Assembly: GCF_954871325.1 (NCBI RefSeq)
Contig: NC_088775.1
Span: 78,779,561-78,843,560, forward strand
Origin: Gordionus sp. m RMFG-2023
Lineage: Eukaryota > Nematomorpha > Gordioida > Chordodea > Parachordodidae
DNA length: 64,000 bases
Reading direction: 5' to 3'
The notes below the pieces were generated by a model. It saw only the letters and a program-made list of their open reading frames with translations. It did no database searches and had not been told where the DNA came from. The position numbers and the translations under genes were made by a program. Positions 1 to 29,290 of the stretch are shown piece by piece (within the stretch, counting starts at the first letter, position 1; the number at the start of each line of letters is the position of its first letter).

Positions 1-1375
1 CTACATCAATAATAATATAATATAAGTATAAAATGTTAATATATATTATGTTATATAGAAGCCTCTGCCCACATCATAAGAATTCTATTTTAGTACATTT
101 AAGAGTTCACAATTTATATGGACCACTGGTTCCATCCCTTTTATTCCTCTCAAAGCAATTCCGCACTGTTCTCCATTACATCCGGAAATCTAGAAATTCT
201 ATCTAATATTAACCCATGATTCTAATCCAATAACAAACATTTTAGATATCAATATTCCGGACACATGTCATTAATTCATTTAATGATCAATTCCTCGACC
301 TTCATAACCTAGTTTGATTTACAGGAACATCTTTTATTTGGTCGCAAATCCAATTCTTGCCGCTATTGGGAATTCTTTTACCGAAACAGGCTTCATTTAC
401 CATAAATTATGAACTTCATAGGAATATACATCACTTGTAATAAAAATCAATATGGTATAAAATTTAGAGCAAACTTGGTTGGCAACAAAATAAACAATTG
501 ACATATGGTACTCAGACTCTGCACCTCCGATAACACTTTTGGTCATGGTAGTACAAATATAAGACCACCTTTCAACCTTTATATAAGGAGTTGATCATAT
601 AAAATGAAACCACCACGAATATATTATTAAGATATTTTTTCATATGTGTGTGTAGGTTTTATTAAAAAATTTTTTTTTTACCAAATACGGCATCATAATT
701 TTTTCAGAAAACTTAAAGGGCTAACACACTTCCAGCGGCCGCATTGTCTTACTAAAACCTAGTGAACATTCATTTCCATCTGAGGTTATTACAACCAGCG
801 ATTCCGTTTCAATTATCACTCCAGAAGAGATGTTCAAATCAATAAGTATTTACAGAAGGATGAAGTTCCTGGGTTCGAAGGTGACTACCCTCTCTTTCTA
901 CGGGATTTAATTACGCCAATTCTGATCAATCAAGATAAGGACAACAAAATTATGAGCACTTATAAATACTAAAATATAATTCTTAAGGATAAAAACTTTT
1001 ATCTAACATAATATCTATATTTACATTTTGTTCCTATATTCTATTATTGACGCAAGTTAAGTGGTTCTTTATGTCAATAATAATTTCATGAATTCCAAGA
1101 TATAAGGAAAAATTTAAATATGGGATTTCTCGTGCATAGACACGAATTCCCCAATATTAACAAAGATGTAATAAACAAGACCCAGAATTTAAAAATCGCG
1201 AATTATTCAAAAGACTTATTAAGTTATATTTTCATACCAGTAATTAGCTCTACCATAACAACGTAGTGTGATTTGGCGAAGAACTTCAAAATTGGTTCGG
1301 CATTAAACGAATAAACTTATTAATATACATTTTAATTTTCAGATCATTAATAATAATTTATTCTGTTTGTGCAAT
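1..1375. other. Unassigned left edge, no gene recognised
   Basis: No convincing gene was found here. The stretch 120-480 and the stretch 720-910 are less AT-rich than their surroundings. On the plus strand about 768-905 reads open for some 46 codons (SFPSEVITTSDSVSIIT...) before a stop, with no recognised domain. It could be decayed transposon coding sequence or a host exon. None of the missing upstream SNAP-25 exons was seen here. Confidence 0.4.
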
Positions 1376-1665
1376 AAAAATATCAGAGACCTGCAGGCCC
1401 GGCCCTATACCCGTGGGCCGTATTTTAAATTTTTTAAATATACCCGGGCAGGGCCTAAAAAAATTTTTTTAAAATATATCCGGGCCGGGCCTAAGATTGT
1501 TAAATTCGGGCCGGGCCTTAATATTTTTTATAAAAATTTTTACATTATGAGTTAATGGTTATAAGATTATATTATATTATAGTTATGATTAATATAATAT
1601 TGGGTGATGGTTAACACACCTAACACCCACAGATCGATCTAATTATTAATTTCCTGCAAATTTAT

Positions 1666-1848
1666 TCAAAGTATTAATATATTTTTTTATAATTCATATC
1701 TAAATTTTTACAACATATTTTACCAAAACAATCAAATAAAGGAATATCTTAAATAAGCCCCAATATTCAAGTATTAATAATATATTTTTTATAATTCATA
1801 TCTAAATTTTTAGAATATTTACCAAAACAATCAAATAAAGGAATATCA
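1666..1848 (+). repeat. Tandem duplication before the BED ORF
   Basis: Two copies of about 85-100 bp lie directly upstream of the BED ORF. Both contain ATAATTCATATCTAAATTTT, then ACCAAAACAATCAAATAAAG, and end in GGAATATC. The second copy ends exactly where the ATG begins, so the duplicated unit spans the likely 5' leader. Confidence 0.8.
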
Positions 1849-2135
1849 TGGCACAAAATACTAATGATATAATTAATAAAATTAAAAATAATATTTATTC
1901 TTTTAGAAATACAAATAATAATTTAAAATCTGAAATATGGGCTAAATTTAACATCATCATAGATGAAAATAAAAAAAACATTGGCTACGTACAATGTAAG
2001 AATTGTTCAAGTATATTATCTTATAATTATAAACATGGTACATCACATCTAAAAAGACACAAATGTGATGGTAAATCCATGAAAATTAATAAAAAATTTT
2101 TACACCTGAAAAACCAACCTATAAATGTAATATAA
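1848..2135 (+). CDS. BED zinc-finger protein, hAT-derived
   Basis: This 95-residue ORF starts at ATG 1848. It has an N-terminal polar segment and then a BED-type zinc finger at about residues 28-72. The aromatic part SEIWAKFNII is followed by VQCKNCSSIL and GTSHLKRHKC, giving the C-x2-C and H-x-C/H ligand spacing expected of BED fingers. BED fingers of hAT transposases bind the element's own terminal repeats. The ORF ends 16 residues or so after the finger, with no RNase H-like or dimerisation region, so it cannot be a transposase by itself. It sits between two blocks of CGGGCC repeats and just after a duplicated leader of about 100 bp. It may be a passive remnant or a product that competes for transposase binding sites; nothing shows that it is expressed. 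Confidence 0.6.
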   Translation: MAQNTNDIINKIKNNIYSFRNTNNNLKSEIWAKFNIIIDENKKNIGYVQCKNCSSILSYNYKHGTSHLKRHKCDGKSMKINKKFLHLKNQPINVI

Positions 2136-2239
2136 AATATTTAAAAATTATAAAATAAATTATATTAATATTGTGCAGTTAGATTATATTTTCAAAATAC
2201 TATTTATTATACATGCATTTTTTTAAATAGCGATTTATT

Positions 2240-2510
2240 TTTATTTTATAAATTAAATAGTAAATTAAATACAATATATTATATTCTCCAAATATTTTCC
2301 ATTTTTATAAATTAAATATTAGTTTTATTTTTTTTAAATGCAATATAAAATATAGTATATGCTCAAAATATTATTACCATTTTTATGAATATTAGTTTTA
2401 TTTTTATAAATGCAAAAAATATAGTATATGCTCAAAATATCCATTTTTATAAATAACAGTTTTATAATTTTTATAAATTCAATATAATATTCTCAAAATA
2501 TTGCTTTTTT
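2240..2510 (+). repeat. AT-rich tandem repeat inside hAT element
   Basis: About four degenerate copies of an 80-90 bp unit are visible. Each includes CAAAATATT, CCATTTTTATAAAT, TAGTTTTATTTTT and AAATGCAATATAA-like pieces. The array sits between the BED ORF and the right subterminal CGGGCC block of the hAT element. Confidence 0.6.
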
Positions 2511-2815
2511 CATGTATTTTTTAAATAATTAGCGATAATACTCGCTGAAAAATATGGTAAAATATATCATAGGTGAATTTTTGTATATACCAGGTCGAAT
2601 ATAATTTTAAAAAATTCCGAGTCGGGCCTGAAACTTTTTTTTTAAAAATATCCGGGCCGGGCCGTAAAAATTTTTTTTAAAATTTATCCGGGCTGGGCCT
2701 TAAATCCGGGCCGGGCCGTAAAAAAATTTTTTAAAAAATATCCGGGCCGGGCCTAAAAAATTTAAAACCGGGCCGGGCCGTGCAAATGGCGCCTCTGCAG
2801 GTCTCTGAAAAATAT

Positions 2816-3540
2816 TCTGTTAATATATTTTCTTATGAATAAATTTTATAATATTTTTAGAAGACAATTAGATTTATTTAATTCGTATTTATTTTTGAAT
2901 GAGCTTAATTTAAAGAAAGACTAGCACACCCTTTAAACACAAATTTTGAAAATAACTGTTAAAGCCAAATAAAAATAAGCTTAAATCTTTATGAAAAATA
3001 AATATATATTTTTTTTTGGATGCACAATATATATAATTAAAATGTTATTTATATATGTTTTTGGTACAAATATATATTATGACTTTTTTCAATAAAAATA
3101 ATTATGTGGCATGGTTTTTCTGTTGCGGCTATTTCTTTGTTATCTCTATATTTTCTTAATACAAATATGTGGTATAGTTTTTCATTGCAGTTATTTCTTT
3201 AATTAATTCATATTTTTATTTAAATTCCTTAGAATAAAAAAAATTATATTAAAAATGATGGGTTATATAAATTATTTAAATGTAATTATCAATGTTACTA
3301 GTTACTTTTGGAATAATATAATAGTTATCTTTCAGAAATAACTTTTTAACAATATTAATAATTTATCCTAAATCCATTTAAATTTGGATTCATTAATATT
3401 GTACGTGAATATATATTATTGGTTGCCGTGTCATATTAATTAAATTATTTTTATAATTGAAATATTTAATATAAATAAATAAGAAGTTGATCATAAAATT
3501 AATCCTTTGGAAAATTTTAGAAAAATAAAATTAAAATTAT
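2816..3540. other. AT-rich intergenic or intronic stretch
   Basis: No gene was seen. A degenerate duplication of roughly 80 bp is present at about 3090-3210, where TATGTGGCATGGTTTTTC and TATGTGGTATAGTTTTTC are each followed by a pyrimidine-rich ATTTCTTT segment. The stretch probably lies upstream of, or within an intron of, the SNAP-25 gene. Confidence 0.4.
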
Positions 3541-3544
3541 TCAA

Positions 3545-3645
3545 ATAAATTTTAAAAATATCGGGATAAATCCGGGCTGGGCTTGAAAATATTAAAAAAT
3601 CTCGGGCTGGTCATAAAATTTTGACCTCTGCAGGTCACTTGTATT
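3545..3645. mobile_element. hAT-type MITE fragment, right end (CGGGCC family)
   Basis: CGGGCTGGGCTT and CTCGGGCTGG motifs lead into ACCTCTGCAGGTCACT, which resembles the right inverted repeat of the 1384-2807 element. A matching left end and target duplication were not found, so this is a partial copy. Confidence 0.5.
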
Positions 3646-4171
3646 TGTAATGCCAATCAATTGTACAACTAACATTTTTTAATGTAAAATTTGACAATAT
3701 CATAAAATATTTTTTAAAAAACAATTAATTCAGCGTTTTCTAGTTCAATAAATTTTTTTTAAAAATATCCGTTATTTAAAACTTTTTTTTTATAAAAAAA
3801 ATCAATGATAGAAACAATATTGTAAGGTTTTTTAAATTAAAATTTTGATCTACTTTGATTCTAACCACCATCTGTAAATATGAAAAATAAATGACATTGA
3901 TATTTTTATTGTCATTTATACCTTATAAATTGCGTGGATACTTTATCAATATTATAACCGATACTCATCCTTTAGCCTCTTGATAGTTATTTTTATCTGT
4001 CTATAATCTAAGCAAGACCATAATTTTATTTTATAACTTGATACCCGTTTGCTTCGTTCTGGCTTGGATCTCTATTTTACCATAATTTTTTAAAATTAAA
4101 ATTTACTTATATAATTATAATTTAAGATATATATATATATATTAATATAAATCAGCCTTTCATATTTATAC

Positions 4172-4535
4172 TAGAGATCTGCGGAAGGATTTTAGCCACC
4201 CGTCCACTTTTGTTTTAAATTTTTTACTCTCCATTTACCCGCCCGCCCATTTATTTAAAAATCTTGTTTAACCTGTGTCAGCCCAGTGTTTAAAAATTAT
4301 ATTAATAGCTGGTTTGGCTCTTAATTTTAATGTATTTTTAATTAAAGTTTGAAAATATGCAAATATTATGAAATAAAAAAATGATTTATAATAAATAGAA
4401 GTTTGTTCTACTCATTTCTCTCGAAAAAATATTTAAAATTCTTTGCTCGCCACTCGCCTAATTTATAAAATTTTTAGAAAACCCGCCACGCCGCCTCTAA
4501 AATTGGCGGACTAATAACCGCCCAATAGATTTCTA
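4172..4535. mobile_element. hAT-type MITE in SNAP-25 intron
   Basis: This 364-bp element has imperfect inverted repeats TAGAGATCTGCGG and CCGCCCAATAGATTTCTA and a perfect 8-bp duplication ATTTATAC (4164-4171 and 4536-4543). The ends carry CCCGCC-type motifs (CACCCGTCCAC, CCCGCCCGCCC), related to the CGGGCC family. It has no coding capacity. It ends only 46 bp before the SNAP-25 exon at 4582, inside the branch-point side of that intron. Confidence 0.8.
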
Positions 4536-4581
4536 ATTTATACAAAATAAAATATATAAAAAAAATTTATTCTATTAATAG

Positions 4582-5039
4582 AATAACTAACGACGCCAGG
4601 GAGGATGAAATGGAGGAGAATATAGAACAAGTTAGTGGCATGGTGGGGAATCTCAAAAATATGGCCATAGATATGGGCAACGAAATCGAATCCCAAAATA
4701 GGCAAGTCGACCGAATAAACCAAAAGGTACTATTTTTCTCTCTCTCCAGATTATAAAAATTGAATTGAATAAATAAATGCAAATAATTCTTCATAAGCAT
4801 TAAGTTTTAAAAAAGATTGGTACTAAATTATTAAACTAAATAGATATGATATATTTATTAAAATATATTATTCAAAATGATCAAAAATGTGTTTAGATTT
4901 AGTAATTCAGTTGAAATTTGCAAAATTTATATTTACTAAAATATTTTGTAAAAATTATTATTTTTTTAATCAGGCTACATCAAATGAATCTAGAATCGAG
5001 CAAGCTAACATGCGCGCCACTAAAATCTTGAAAAACTAA
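4582..5039 (+). CDS. SNAP25: SNAP-25, last two coding exons
   Basis: Two exons encode the C-terminal SNARE motif of SNAP-25, the plasma-membrane Qbc-SNARE that pairs with syntaxin and synaptobrevin in synaptic vesicle fusion. Exon 4582-4726 (acceptor TTAATAG, donor AAG/GTACTA) gives [33 protein letters not shown] and [12 protein letters not shown]. Exon 4974-5039 (acceptor AATCAG) gives [20 protein letters not shown] and ends N-stop at 5037-5039. Residues follow the family closely (TNDAR, VSG-x-x-GNL, MGNEI, QNRQ-x-DRI, RAT). The zero-layer glutamine lies in the QNRQ region. The upstream exons with the first SNARE helix and palmitoylated cysteines were not found and must lie left of the window or in long introns. 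The first AATAAA downstream is at 5675-5680. The gene converges with ALK. Confidence 0.93.
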
Positions 5040-5928
5040 AAGAAAAAAGCAAATAATTGATGTAGAAGAATTTAGATCTATTTATATTTTGAAAAAAGCT
5101 TCCAAAATTTCTTGTAAAACGATGTTTTATTATAATTTTAAAGACAACCCTGGAACCAACATAAGAAAATCAGTCACCCCACTTTTCTTTTTTTTACATA
5201 AAATTTTTTGATAAATTGATGAGGAATTTATTTAGAGTAAAGAAACTATTTGACTATGATATAAATCATGCCTCAATATTTTATGTGTATATAATATTAT
5301 TATTCATAATTTATTTTATATTTCTTTGTAGAAAAAAAATATGGACCAATTAATGATTTTTATTATTATTATTTTAAATGTTATTTCTTTTTAGCTTTAT
5401 AAATTATTAAAATATCGCAACAATTTAAATCTCCAAAAGAAAATATTAATATCTTATGAAACAAAACATAATATCATTCCAATATCATTTTTATTTTCCA
5501 AGATTTAAGAAGTGCTAAATAACGCATAATGTTAAAAAACTCCCAAAAAATTAATTTTTTTTAAAAGTTTGTTTTATCGATATTTATTTATAAAATATTT
5601 TGCAATATTTATATTATTTTTTTTAGATGTGAACGGAATTTACCATATCAAATGGGCCTTGTAATATTTTGTAAAATAAATTTTAAGAATGTTTTATATA
5701 AATTATAGCAAAAGATAGCTTTATTTATTTTTGAATAAAATGATATTTATATTCAAATGCTTGGTTATCAGCTACGATTCATATTTATGAAAAAAATTCT
5801 TATTTTATTTCATATTATCCAATACCATCACGTGGTGATGGGCAAAAGCATGCTTATCTATCTTAGCTAATAAGTTTAAGAAAATCATTTTAAACTTTCC
5901 TAGAATTGTTATGATGACTAGTCTAAAC
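5040..5928. other. SNAP-25 3' flank, AT-rich
   Basis: This stretch presumably holds the SNAP-25 3' UTR. No ORF or repeat family was recognised. AATAAA occurs at 5675-5680. Homopolymer A and T runs are common. Confidence 0.4.
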
Positions 5929-6275
5929 TAGATATCTATAATCACCGGTCTCGTACCCGGACCATCTGAAAAAAAATATGACGGGAGGGCGAGAAAAAGG
6001 TAGATAGCCAGGCGCGTTTAATAGAGAATAAGAATAGAAATAAAATTATTCTTGAATATTTGGCCATTCACAAAAAAATAAAATCACGAAACCAAACTCT
6101 TCATTCTTGCTTATTTCCATAGGATATATTTCTGGATTTAAAAAACCGGGCCAGACATTCTTAGTTTAAATAATACGGGAATCCGGCCTAGCCGGGTACA
6201 AATTTGGACGTGTCGGGCAAAAACGAAATCCCAGCTGGGTCGGACCTAAAATTTTTTACCATTTGCAGACCTCTA
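5929..6275. mobile_element. Probable hAT-type MITE between SNAP-25 and ALK
   Basis: TAGATATCTATAATCACCGG at the left and TTTGCAGACCTCTA at the right resemble the ends of other CGGGCC-family copies. CCGGGCC, CCGGCC and GCTGGGTCGG motifs lie inside. The flanking octamers GTCTAAAC and ATCTAAGG match only partly, so the borders are tentative. Confidence 0.5.
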
Positions 6276-6326
6276 ATCTAAGGTACAGGTTTATGTAATT
6301 AGAAATTTATTTTTATAAAAAAATGA

Positions 6327-6395
6327 TTTATTTACATTATTATAAATACATTATTTTTTTACAAAATTAAATATTTAAAAAAATATATATTTATT
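6327..6395 (-). promoter_or_regulatory. Possible poly(A) signals of ALK
   Basis: Two AATAAA hexamers occur on the minus strand, at 6395-6390 and 6332-6327, about 90 and 155 bases after the ALK stop codon. In such AT-rich DNA the hexamer arises often by chance, so position is the only support. Confidence 0.35.
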
Positions 6396-6485
6396 TATAC
6401 TAAAAAAATATATTATGTTCATTATATTAATAAAAATAATATTTACATTTTAAATTCAAATAATTATTTACAAGACATATATAAT

Positions 6486-24039
<17,554 letters not shown>

Positions 24040-24689
24040 CTATGTTTATAAACAAATTAATGTTTTTAAATGTAAAATCAAATTTTTATCAATCAAATAA
24101 ATATAATCATGCCGATATTTTCTTCCCTCTAATTTGCATGAGATTTTGCCTTGAGAGCAAAACCCTTAACCAATTTAAGGCCTTAATCATATTTAAAATA
24201 TTTTTTAGTACCGATCAAGTGATCTCTAACAGCCCAAAATGTATAACTTAAATGTTATATTTATAATAGGGTAACCAGACACCATTTTCCATGGTTATCT
24301 AAAAATTATATTTACTCTCCTTTTTTAAAAAATATTTTATTACAAATGATTCCTTAGAAAAAGTATCTGAAATTATCAAAAAAATTTCCAAGATTTTACA
24401 TTTGGGAATTGTCCAGTCCAGATGTGTGTGTTTGACGAAAAAATTATTCGAGAAAGAAAATAATTTAATGACCTATTTTCATCTAATTGGCCTTCATTTT
24501 GTGATATACTAAATATTATGATTTTTAATAAAAAAAAATCAAACGAGTCGGGTTGGGCATTATTTTCTTTTGATAAATTTTGAGTGATAATCCCTAAAGT
24601 ATAGTGTTTTTAATTTAACCACTCCCCAAGATTATAAATATTTGTTTATTTTGGTGTTCAACAACATATATTTTGGTTTAGGCCTTGTG

Positions 24690-24828
24690 TTTGAAAAAAA
24701 ATCAAAACCCGAACCGGGCCGGGAAATCTTAGTAAAAAATAAAAATAAGCCGAGAGGGGAAAATTTGGAGGGGTCGAGCATCCCACCGGGCCTGGCCTAA
24801 AAATTTTGACATTTGTAGACATCTGATT
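24690..24828. mobile_element. hAT-type MITE fragment (CGGGCC family)
   Basis: ACCCGAACCGGGCCGGG and CACCGGGCCTGGCC are followed by TTGTAGACATCTG, a degenerate copy of the family's right end. The left inverted repeat was not found. A second scrap with TCGGGCCGCG and TTTGCAGACCTCTG ends at about 25675; both are followed by ATTGTGAT. Confidence 0.5.
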
Positions 24829-24844
24829 GTGATAAGGACTTCCA

Positions 24845-25045
24845 TAGTGCACCACCTCGCATAAAAACAAAGATCAAAGGATTTATGCGAGTTTGTGTTT
24901 TTAAACATCCTAGTATAAAACTTTTATTTATTATTATTTTTTATTTATAAGAGGAATTAAATTAATTTATAACTACCTCTTATAAAAAATAAAGATCAAA
25001 GAATTTATGCCTGCTTGTGTATTAAACAACCTAAAACTTTTATTT
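24845..25045. repeat. Degenerate tandem duplication, about 125 bp
   Basis: AAAGATCAAAGGATTTATGC at about 24868 and AAAGATCAAAGAATTTATGC at about 24991 are each followed by a GTTTGTGT/CTTGTGTA segment and then TAAAACTTTTATTT. The unit is therefore repeated twice with moderate divergence. Confidence 0.6.
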
Positions 25046-25195
25046 TTCTCTTCAGAAATGAGAAATATTTATATATTTGAAATCACCATTCAATTTGCAT
25101 TTTAATGAAGAGTTGCTTAAATATATATTTTTTTAAATAAGAAATGTTTTATCAACTTATTTCCAAAACTAAATATAATATATCGATATACACAT

Positions 25196-25536
25196 TAGAT
25201 ATCTGCAAATCACGATCTGGCCTGTAACCGTCTTGAATCCGGCCTGAACGTGTTTAGGACCTGGTGAGTCTATTTTGAAAAAATAATTTCGGTTCGGGAT
25301 GACTCGGGCCTAATTTTTTTAAAAAATGACAGGCTGCACCGTGTCGAGCTTAAATTTTAAATATGATATTACATTTTGTCAAATAAATTGATATATTTTA
25401 AAATTCTTGCAAGAAAAACAAGGAGTTAATATTTTTTATTTGTAGAATATTTCTTTTCAATAAATTAATTTTTTCTATATTTAAATAAATTCGGGCCTGG
25501 TCAGGTTTAGGGAATTAGGCCCGATGCAGATCACTA
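25196..25536. mobile_element. hAT-type MITE, CGGGCC family
   Basis: This 341-bp element starts TAGATATCTGC and ends GCAGATCACTA. It is flanked by a perfect 8-bp duplication ATACACAT (25188-25195 and 25537-25544). Inner motifs (CTCGGGCC, CGGGCCTGG, AGGCCCG) follow the family pattern, though more degenerate than at 1384-2807. It is non-coding. Confidence 0.8.
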
Positions 25537-26149
25537 ATACACATCATTAAAATGCAAATTTAATGATGATTTCAATTTCTCATTTCTGATAAAAAAATTA
25601 ATTCCAAATTATTGCTCAAATATATTCATTTTTTTAAATCGGGCCGCGTTTGAAAATTTTGGTGTTTGCAGACCTCTGATTGTGATTTTTTTTTTGTAAA
25701 TGATTCTTCCCTCCAGATAAAGTTTGCAAAAAAAAATCAACTTTAAACCAATTTAACTATTTCCAATATCTTATATTTTTATCTTTAAAATTTATTTTAT
25801 CGTGAACGATAATTTTTATAAAATAGGTTTTATATCTAAAAAGTGCATAGCTTTTTGAACTAGTTAAAAAAATATATAATTATTTTATTTTTGGGAGAAA
25901 CTAAGGTATATTCTAATCCTTGTACAATTCTTATTTTTATATTGTAGTTTCAAAAATGAACTTGTTAATCTTTATGAAAAATATATTAATATATAACCAT
26001 TTAGTTATTTAGTCATTCAAAGAAACAGATCAAATTCCCCTTTCAAATTTTTGTATTGTATTTGAGAAGACTGTAAAATTATAATTAAGAAAATTAAGCA
26101 AAAGGCGCAGTGCCAATGCCAATTACCTGTAATCTGTTCATTGGCCTAG

Positions 26150-26680
26150 GATAAATAGATAGATATTGATTCTTCATAAAAACCAAAGAAGTTTTCAATG
26201 GGGTTAAGTTGGGAAGAATACCGTAGAAGAAATTATTTTTAATTACATTAATTACAAAGCGCGATGAATAGATGCATTGTCTATTATTATAAGCAAATTA
26301 AAGGCAATATGAATTACAAATCACCCAGATAAGCATTCAATTTCATGACTGTAAAAATCCCAAGTATATAAAAATGTTTGATTTGAAGAAGGGAGTTAAG
26401 TGATGGCAACTTATACAAAAGTGTTCAACTATAGTATGAAACAACATGTAAATTAAATTTTGTTTTTTTTAAAAAGAAGAAATTTTGTAATAATACACTT
26501 ATCTTTTTGGATAATATTAATACTAATAAAATTCGAAGAGCTTGGTCTATATAGGGAACCTTTCCAACTCTTTTCCTGCTCCACATGAATTCATCACTTT
26601 TTGAAATTCCAGAATCATTATTTCAAGATGAGGTGGCAAGTTATCCTCAATATTTTTAATAGTAAATCCATTATAAGTTC
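26150..26680 (-). pseudogene. Tc1/mariner-like DDE transposase fragment
   Basis: The minus strand encodes LLIIIDNASIHRA near 26290-26240, where the aspartate is the second catalytic acid of the IS630/Tc1/mariner fold. After a frame change it encodes LLRYSSQLNPIENFFGFYEE near 26220-26160, where P-x-x-NPIE precedes the third acid. A weaker segment at 26550-26620 (WSRKRVGKVPY) resembles the region between the first two acids. The copy is broken by stops and frame changes and no terminal repeats were found. Confidence 0.65.
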
Positions 26681-27949
26681 TAGTAATTCATTAACTTTGA
26701 ATTTTATTCTAAATATTGCTTTTTTTTCTCGGCCTATTTATTGTATAATTAATTATGAATGATTATAGTATTTAGAGAAGCGTTCCGCTTAAATTGGTAT
26801 ACCGGGCAAATTGATAAATTAAGGGGTTGTATTAATATTAGCCTGTTATATAAAGATTTGCTGAGCCATAATTTAGTCATGACAATATTATCCTCGACTC
26901 CGAAAACCATTTTTTTAGTAATCAAGTAGAATTTAATGGCAATGAACTATTTTATACAATGGATGAAGAATATAAATATGTATCTATTATGAATCTTGAG
27001 AATAATTAGTATAGAAATTATTTTTATTGATATTAAGATTTGATGTGTACTATTAATATAATGGGTGAAAAATATTAAAGAATTGAATATTTCTCCAGGT
27101 GAGGAAGAATCCAAAAATTTATACATAATATATAATTATAATGATTAATGTTACAAACCTAATTATAAATTTGTTTAGAAAAGATATTTAAATTTACGAA
27201 TAAATGTAAAATCAAATGAAATAAATGATTTTTAAAGACTCATAATAATTTCCTCAATAAATAGGCTGGCAGGTAAAATATTTGCAGTTAGTAATCAATA
27301 TCACTTGCTGCATATTTCATCAATAGACTCATAGTTTATAAGGTAATTCTGCACTCTTAAATCATATGTGTTCGATTTTTCGTTGAAATAAATGAATGAG
27401 ATCCGATGGACAAAAATTAAATATAAGTTTTAGATACCTTTAACATGACAAGTTTTTTAATTTATCGATAACACTAACATCTAATCAACACCAACATAAT
27501 TTACTTATTTAACATAATTTAAAATTAAAATCATTCTTCACCTGCCCCATAAAAGTAATTAAATATATGTGCAATTCTCGGGTATTGGTTTTCTCTTTTA
27601 TATCTCATCCTATAGACGTGGGTAAATGAGAATATCAGGTTTTGTGCGTACATAGGCGCGGCCTTTTACTTAATATCCAGTTTGAAAAAATGAGGAATAT
27701 CTTGCGTAGCTCCTTAATATTTATAATTATAGAGGGAGTGACGCTATAATACGTATAAATTAAAACAAATTATAAGTTTTTACTTTTTATATTAATTATG
27801 AAAAAAATTACAAAATGTTAATAATTTATTTGTGTTTTTTTAATTATTCTTGTTTTGCAAGCAAAATATTTTAATCTGGGTAGGATATTAATTCATATAA
27901 TTTATTATCTATGTTTTTCATAATCACTACTATATGCCTAATTTTTTAG

Positions 27950-29290
27950 ATTTTAGTTTTTTGATATTATATAGACTAAAATTTCCATGGTTTCTTTTTA
28001 TTAAATAATATAACTATATACCTCCTTTACATTTATTTCAAAAATTAACGTGGGGCAAGCATGGCTTCAATATCAAAATTTAAAAAACGAAAGGAAATGA
28101 GAAATTTTTCACGCTAGCTGGCGTATTACAAATATTATGATAATTCAATGTTTCTTTAACGTATTAGATATTATTTATCATTTTTTTAATAAAAATATCG
28201 TATAAAAATTTTAAAATAATTTCTTTTCTTTCTTTCTTCAATCAAGTCTTGAGAAAAAAATAGTTAAAGGTAAACATCCATATTGGTTAGTCTCAATACA
28301 TATGGAGGCAAAAATATTTCAAATAACAGTTTAATAAAATATTTTGTAATAAATAATGTATATTATTAATTAAGTTATCATTATTTATTTCAATAAGAAT
28401 ATATAATTTGTCATTCTGACTGTGGAATGTATTCTACATCATATATCGTTTGGAAAGGCTATGCACATATATGAATAATTGAAAATAATTTATTTACTTT
28501 GGTTTCCAGACATTTCTTCTTTTTGAAGGTAAATATGAATATTATAATATTTATATATATAAGATAAACAAATGCGCCTTAAACAGACTTAAGTTGTAGT
28601 TTGTCGAAGCCTTTAATAAAAACAAATTGAATTCAATAACTAATCAACTGGTATGATTGCCCAACCGAGTCGGTTAACCAGCAATTCGGGTCGAATTTGC
28701 AGTCATAAAACCCCATTTTTTAATAAAACTAACTACTAGTTGCATGCCAAAGTTTTTAAAAATAATATACAGTAAAATAGCGGATATTAAAACCAAACTT
28801 TGAGGCATAATTGTACATTTATTGTTCAAAATAAAATGGACATTTAATTTTGAGTAATTCTTGTATGGGCTCGCCACATTTGATTTATATTTTATAGACA
28901 ATTCAACCAAAATTAATAAAATTTTGTATATCATAATTTAATTTTGTATATCATTATCTGGAAAGAGATTCATATCACAATATATATAATCTAAAAGCGA
29001 TTTTTTAAATATTATTATAGCCTAAAAATTTCATAATTTTTTTTAAAAATAATATCGCCTTCTTAAATATTTATTTCAAAAAAATTATCGTGGGGCTAGC
29101 TAGCATGGCTTCATCAAAGTATAAAAAAGTGAAAGCAAAAATAATTTTAATCCGCCAGCTGGCGTATTACCTATATTATGATAATTCAATGTTTTTTTTA
29201 ATGTATTAGATATAATTTATCATTGTGCTAGTATGATAAAAATAATGATGTATTTAATAAAATATTTATTCATTTTCTACAATTTAAGAA
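27950..29290. repeat. Pair of ~250-bp direct repeats around a repeat unit
   Basis: Two similar segments, about 27950-28210 and 28990-29290, lie in the same orientation roughly 1040 bp apart. Both contain GTGGGGC, AGCATGGCTTCA, CAGCTGGCGTATTAC or CTAGCTGGCGTATTAC, and ATTATGATAATTCAATGTTT followed by GTATTAGATAT. The sequence between them is the interspersed repeat described separately. Whether this is a tandem duplication or terminal repeats of an element is undecided. Confidence 0.6.
28200..28985. repeat. Interspersed repeat, copy A
   Basis: This roughly 800-bp stretch matches 41930-42780 over much of its length. Shared pieces include GAGAAAAAAATAG, TATTGGTTA, TAATTTGTCATTCTGAC, GCACAT, ATAAACAAATGC, GGCTCGCCACA and ATATTAAAACCAA. 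No conserved ORF is shared between the copies, so the family looks non-coding and is unnamed here. Confidence 0.65.

Larger units (their letters stand above)
1384..2807 (+). mobile_element. hAT-type element, non-autonomous, BED-finger only
   Basis: The element is bounded by imperfect inverted repeats, CAGAGACCTGCAGG at the left and CTGCAGGTCTCTG at the right. It is flanked by a perfect 8-bp duplication AAAAATAT (1376-1383 and 2808-2815), the size typical of hAT transposons. Both ends carry several copies of a CGGGCCGGGCC subterminal motif in a very AT-rich background (1394-1520 and 2618-2785). Between them lie one intact 95-codon BED zinc-finger ORF and AT-rich tandem repeats, but no catalytic transposase domain. 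It therefore looks like an internally deleted relative of a full hAT element. The intact duplication suggests a fairly recent insertion. Confidence 0.85.

Noticed and set aside
1367-1555. 62-codon ORF with RAGPK repeats
   Set aside because: The repeats are the CGGGCC subterminal array of the hAT element read in frame, not a protein.
28674-28934. 86-codon ORF with hydrophobic stretches
   Set aside because: It falls within the non-coding interspersed repeat, and the second copy at 42 kb does not keep the frame.
27950-29290. Calling the direct-repeat pair terminal repeats of a retroelement
   Set aside because: No primer-binding site, coding remnants or flanking duplication were seen; a tandem duplication explains it equally well.
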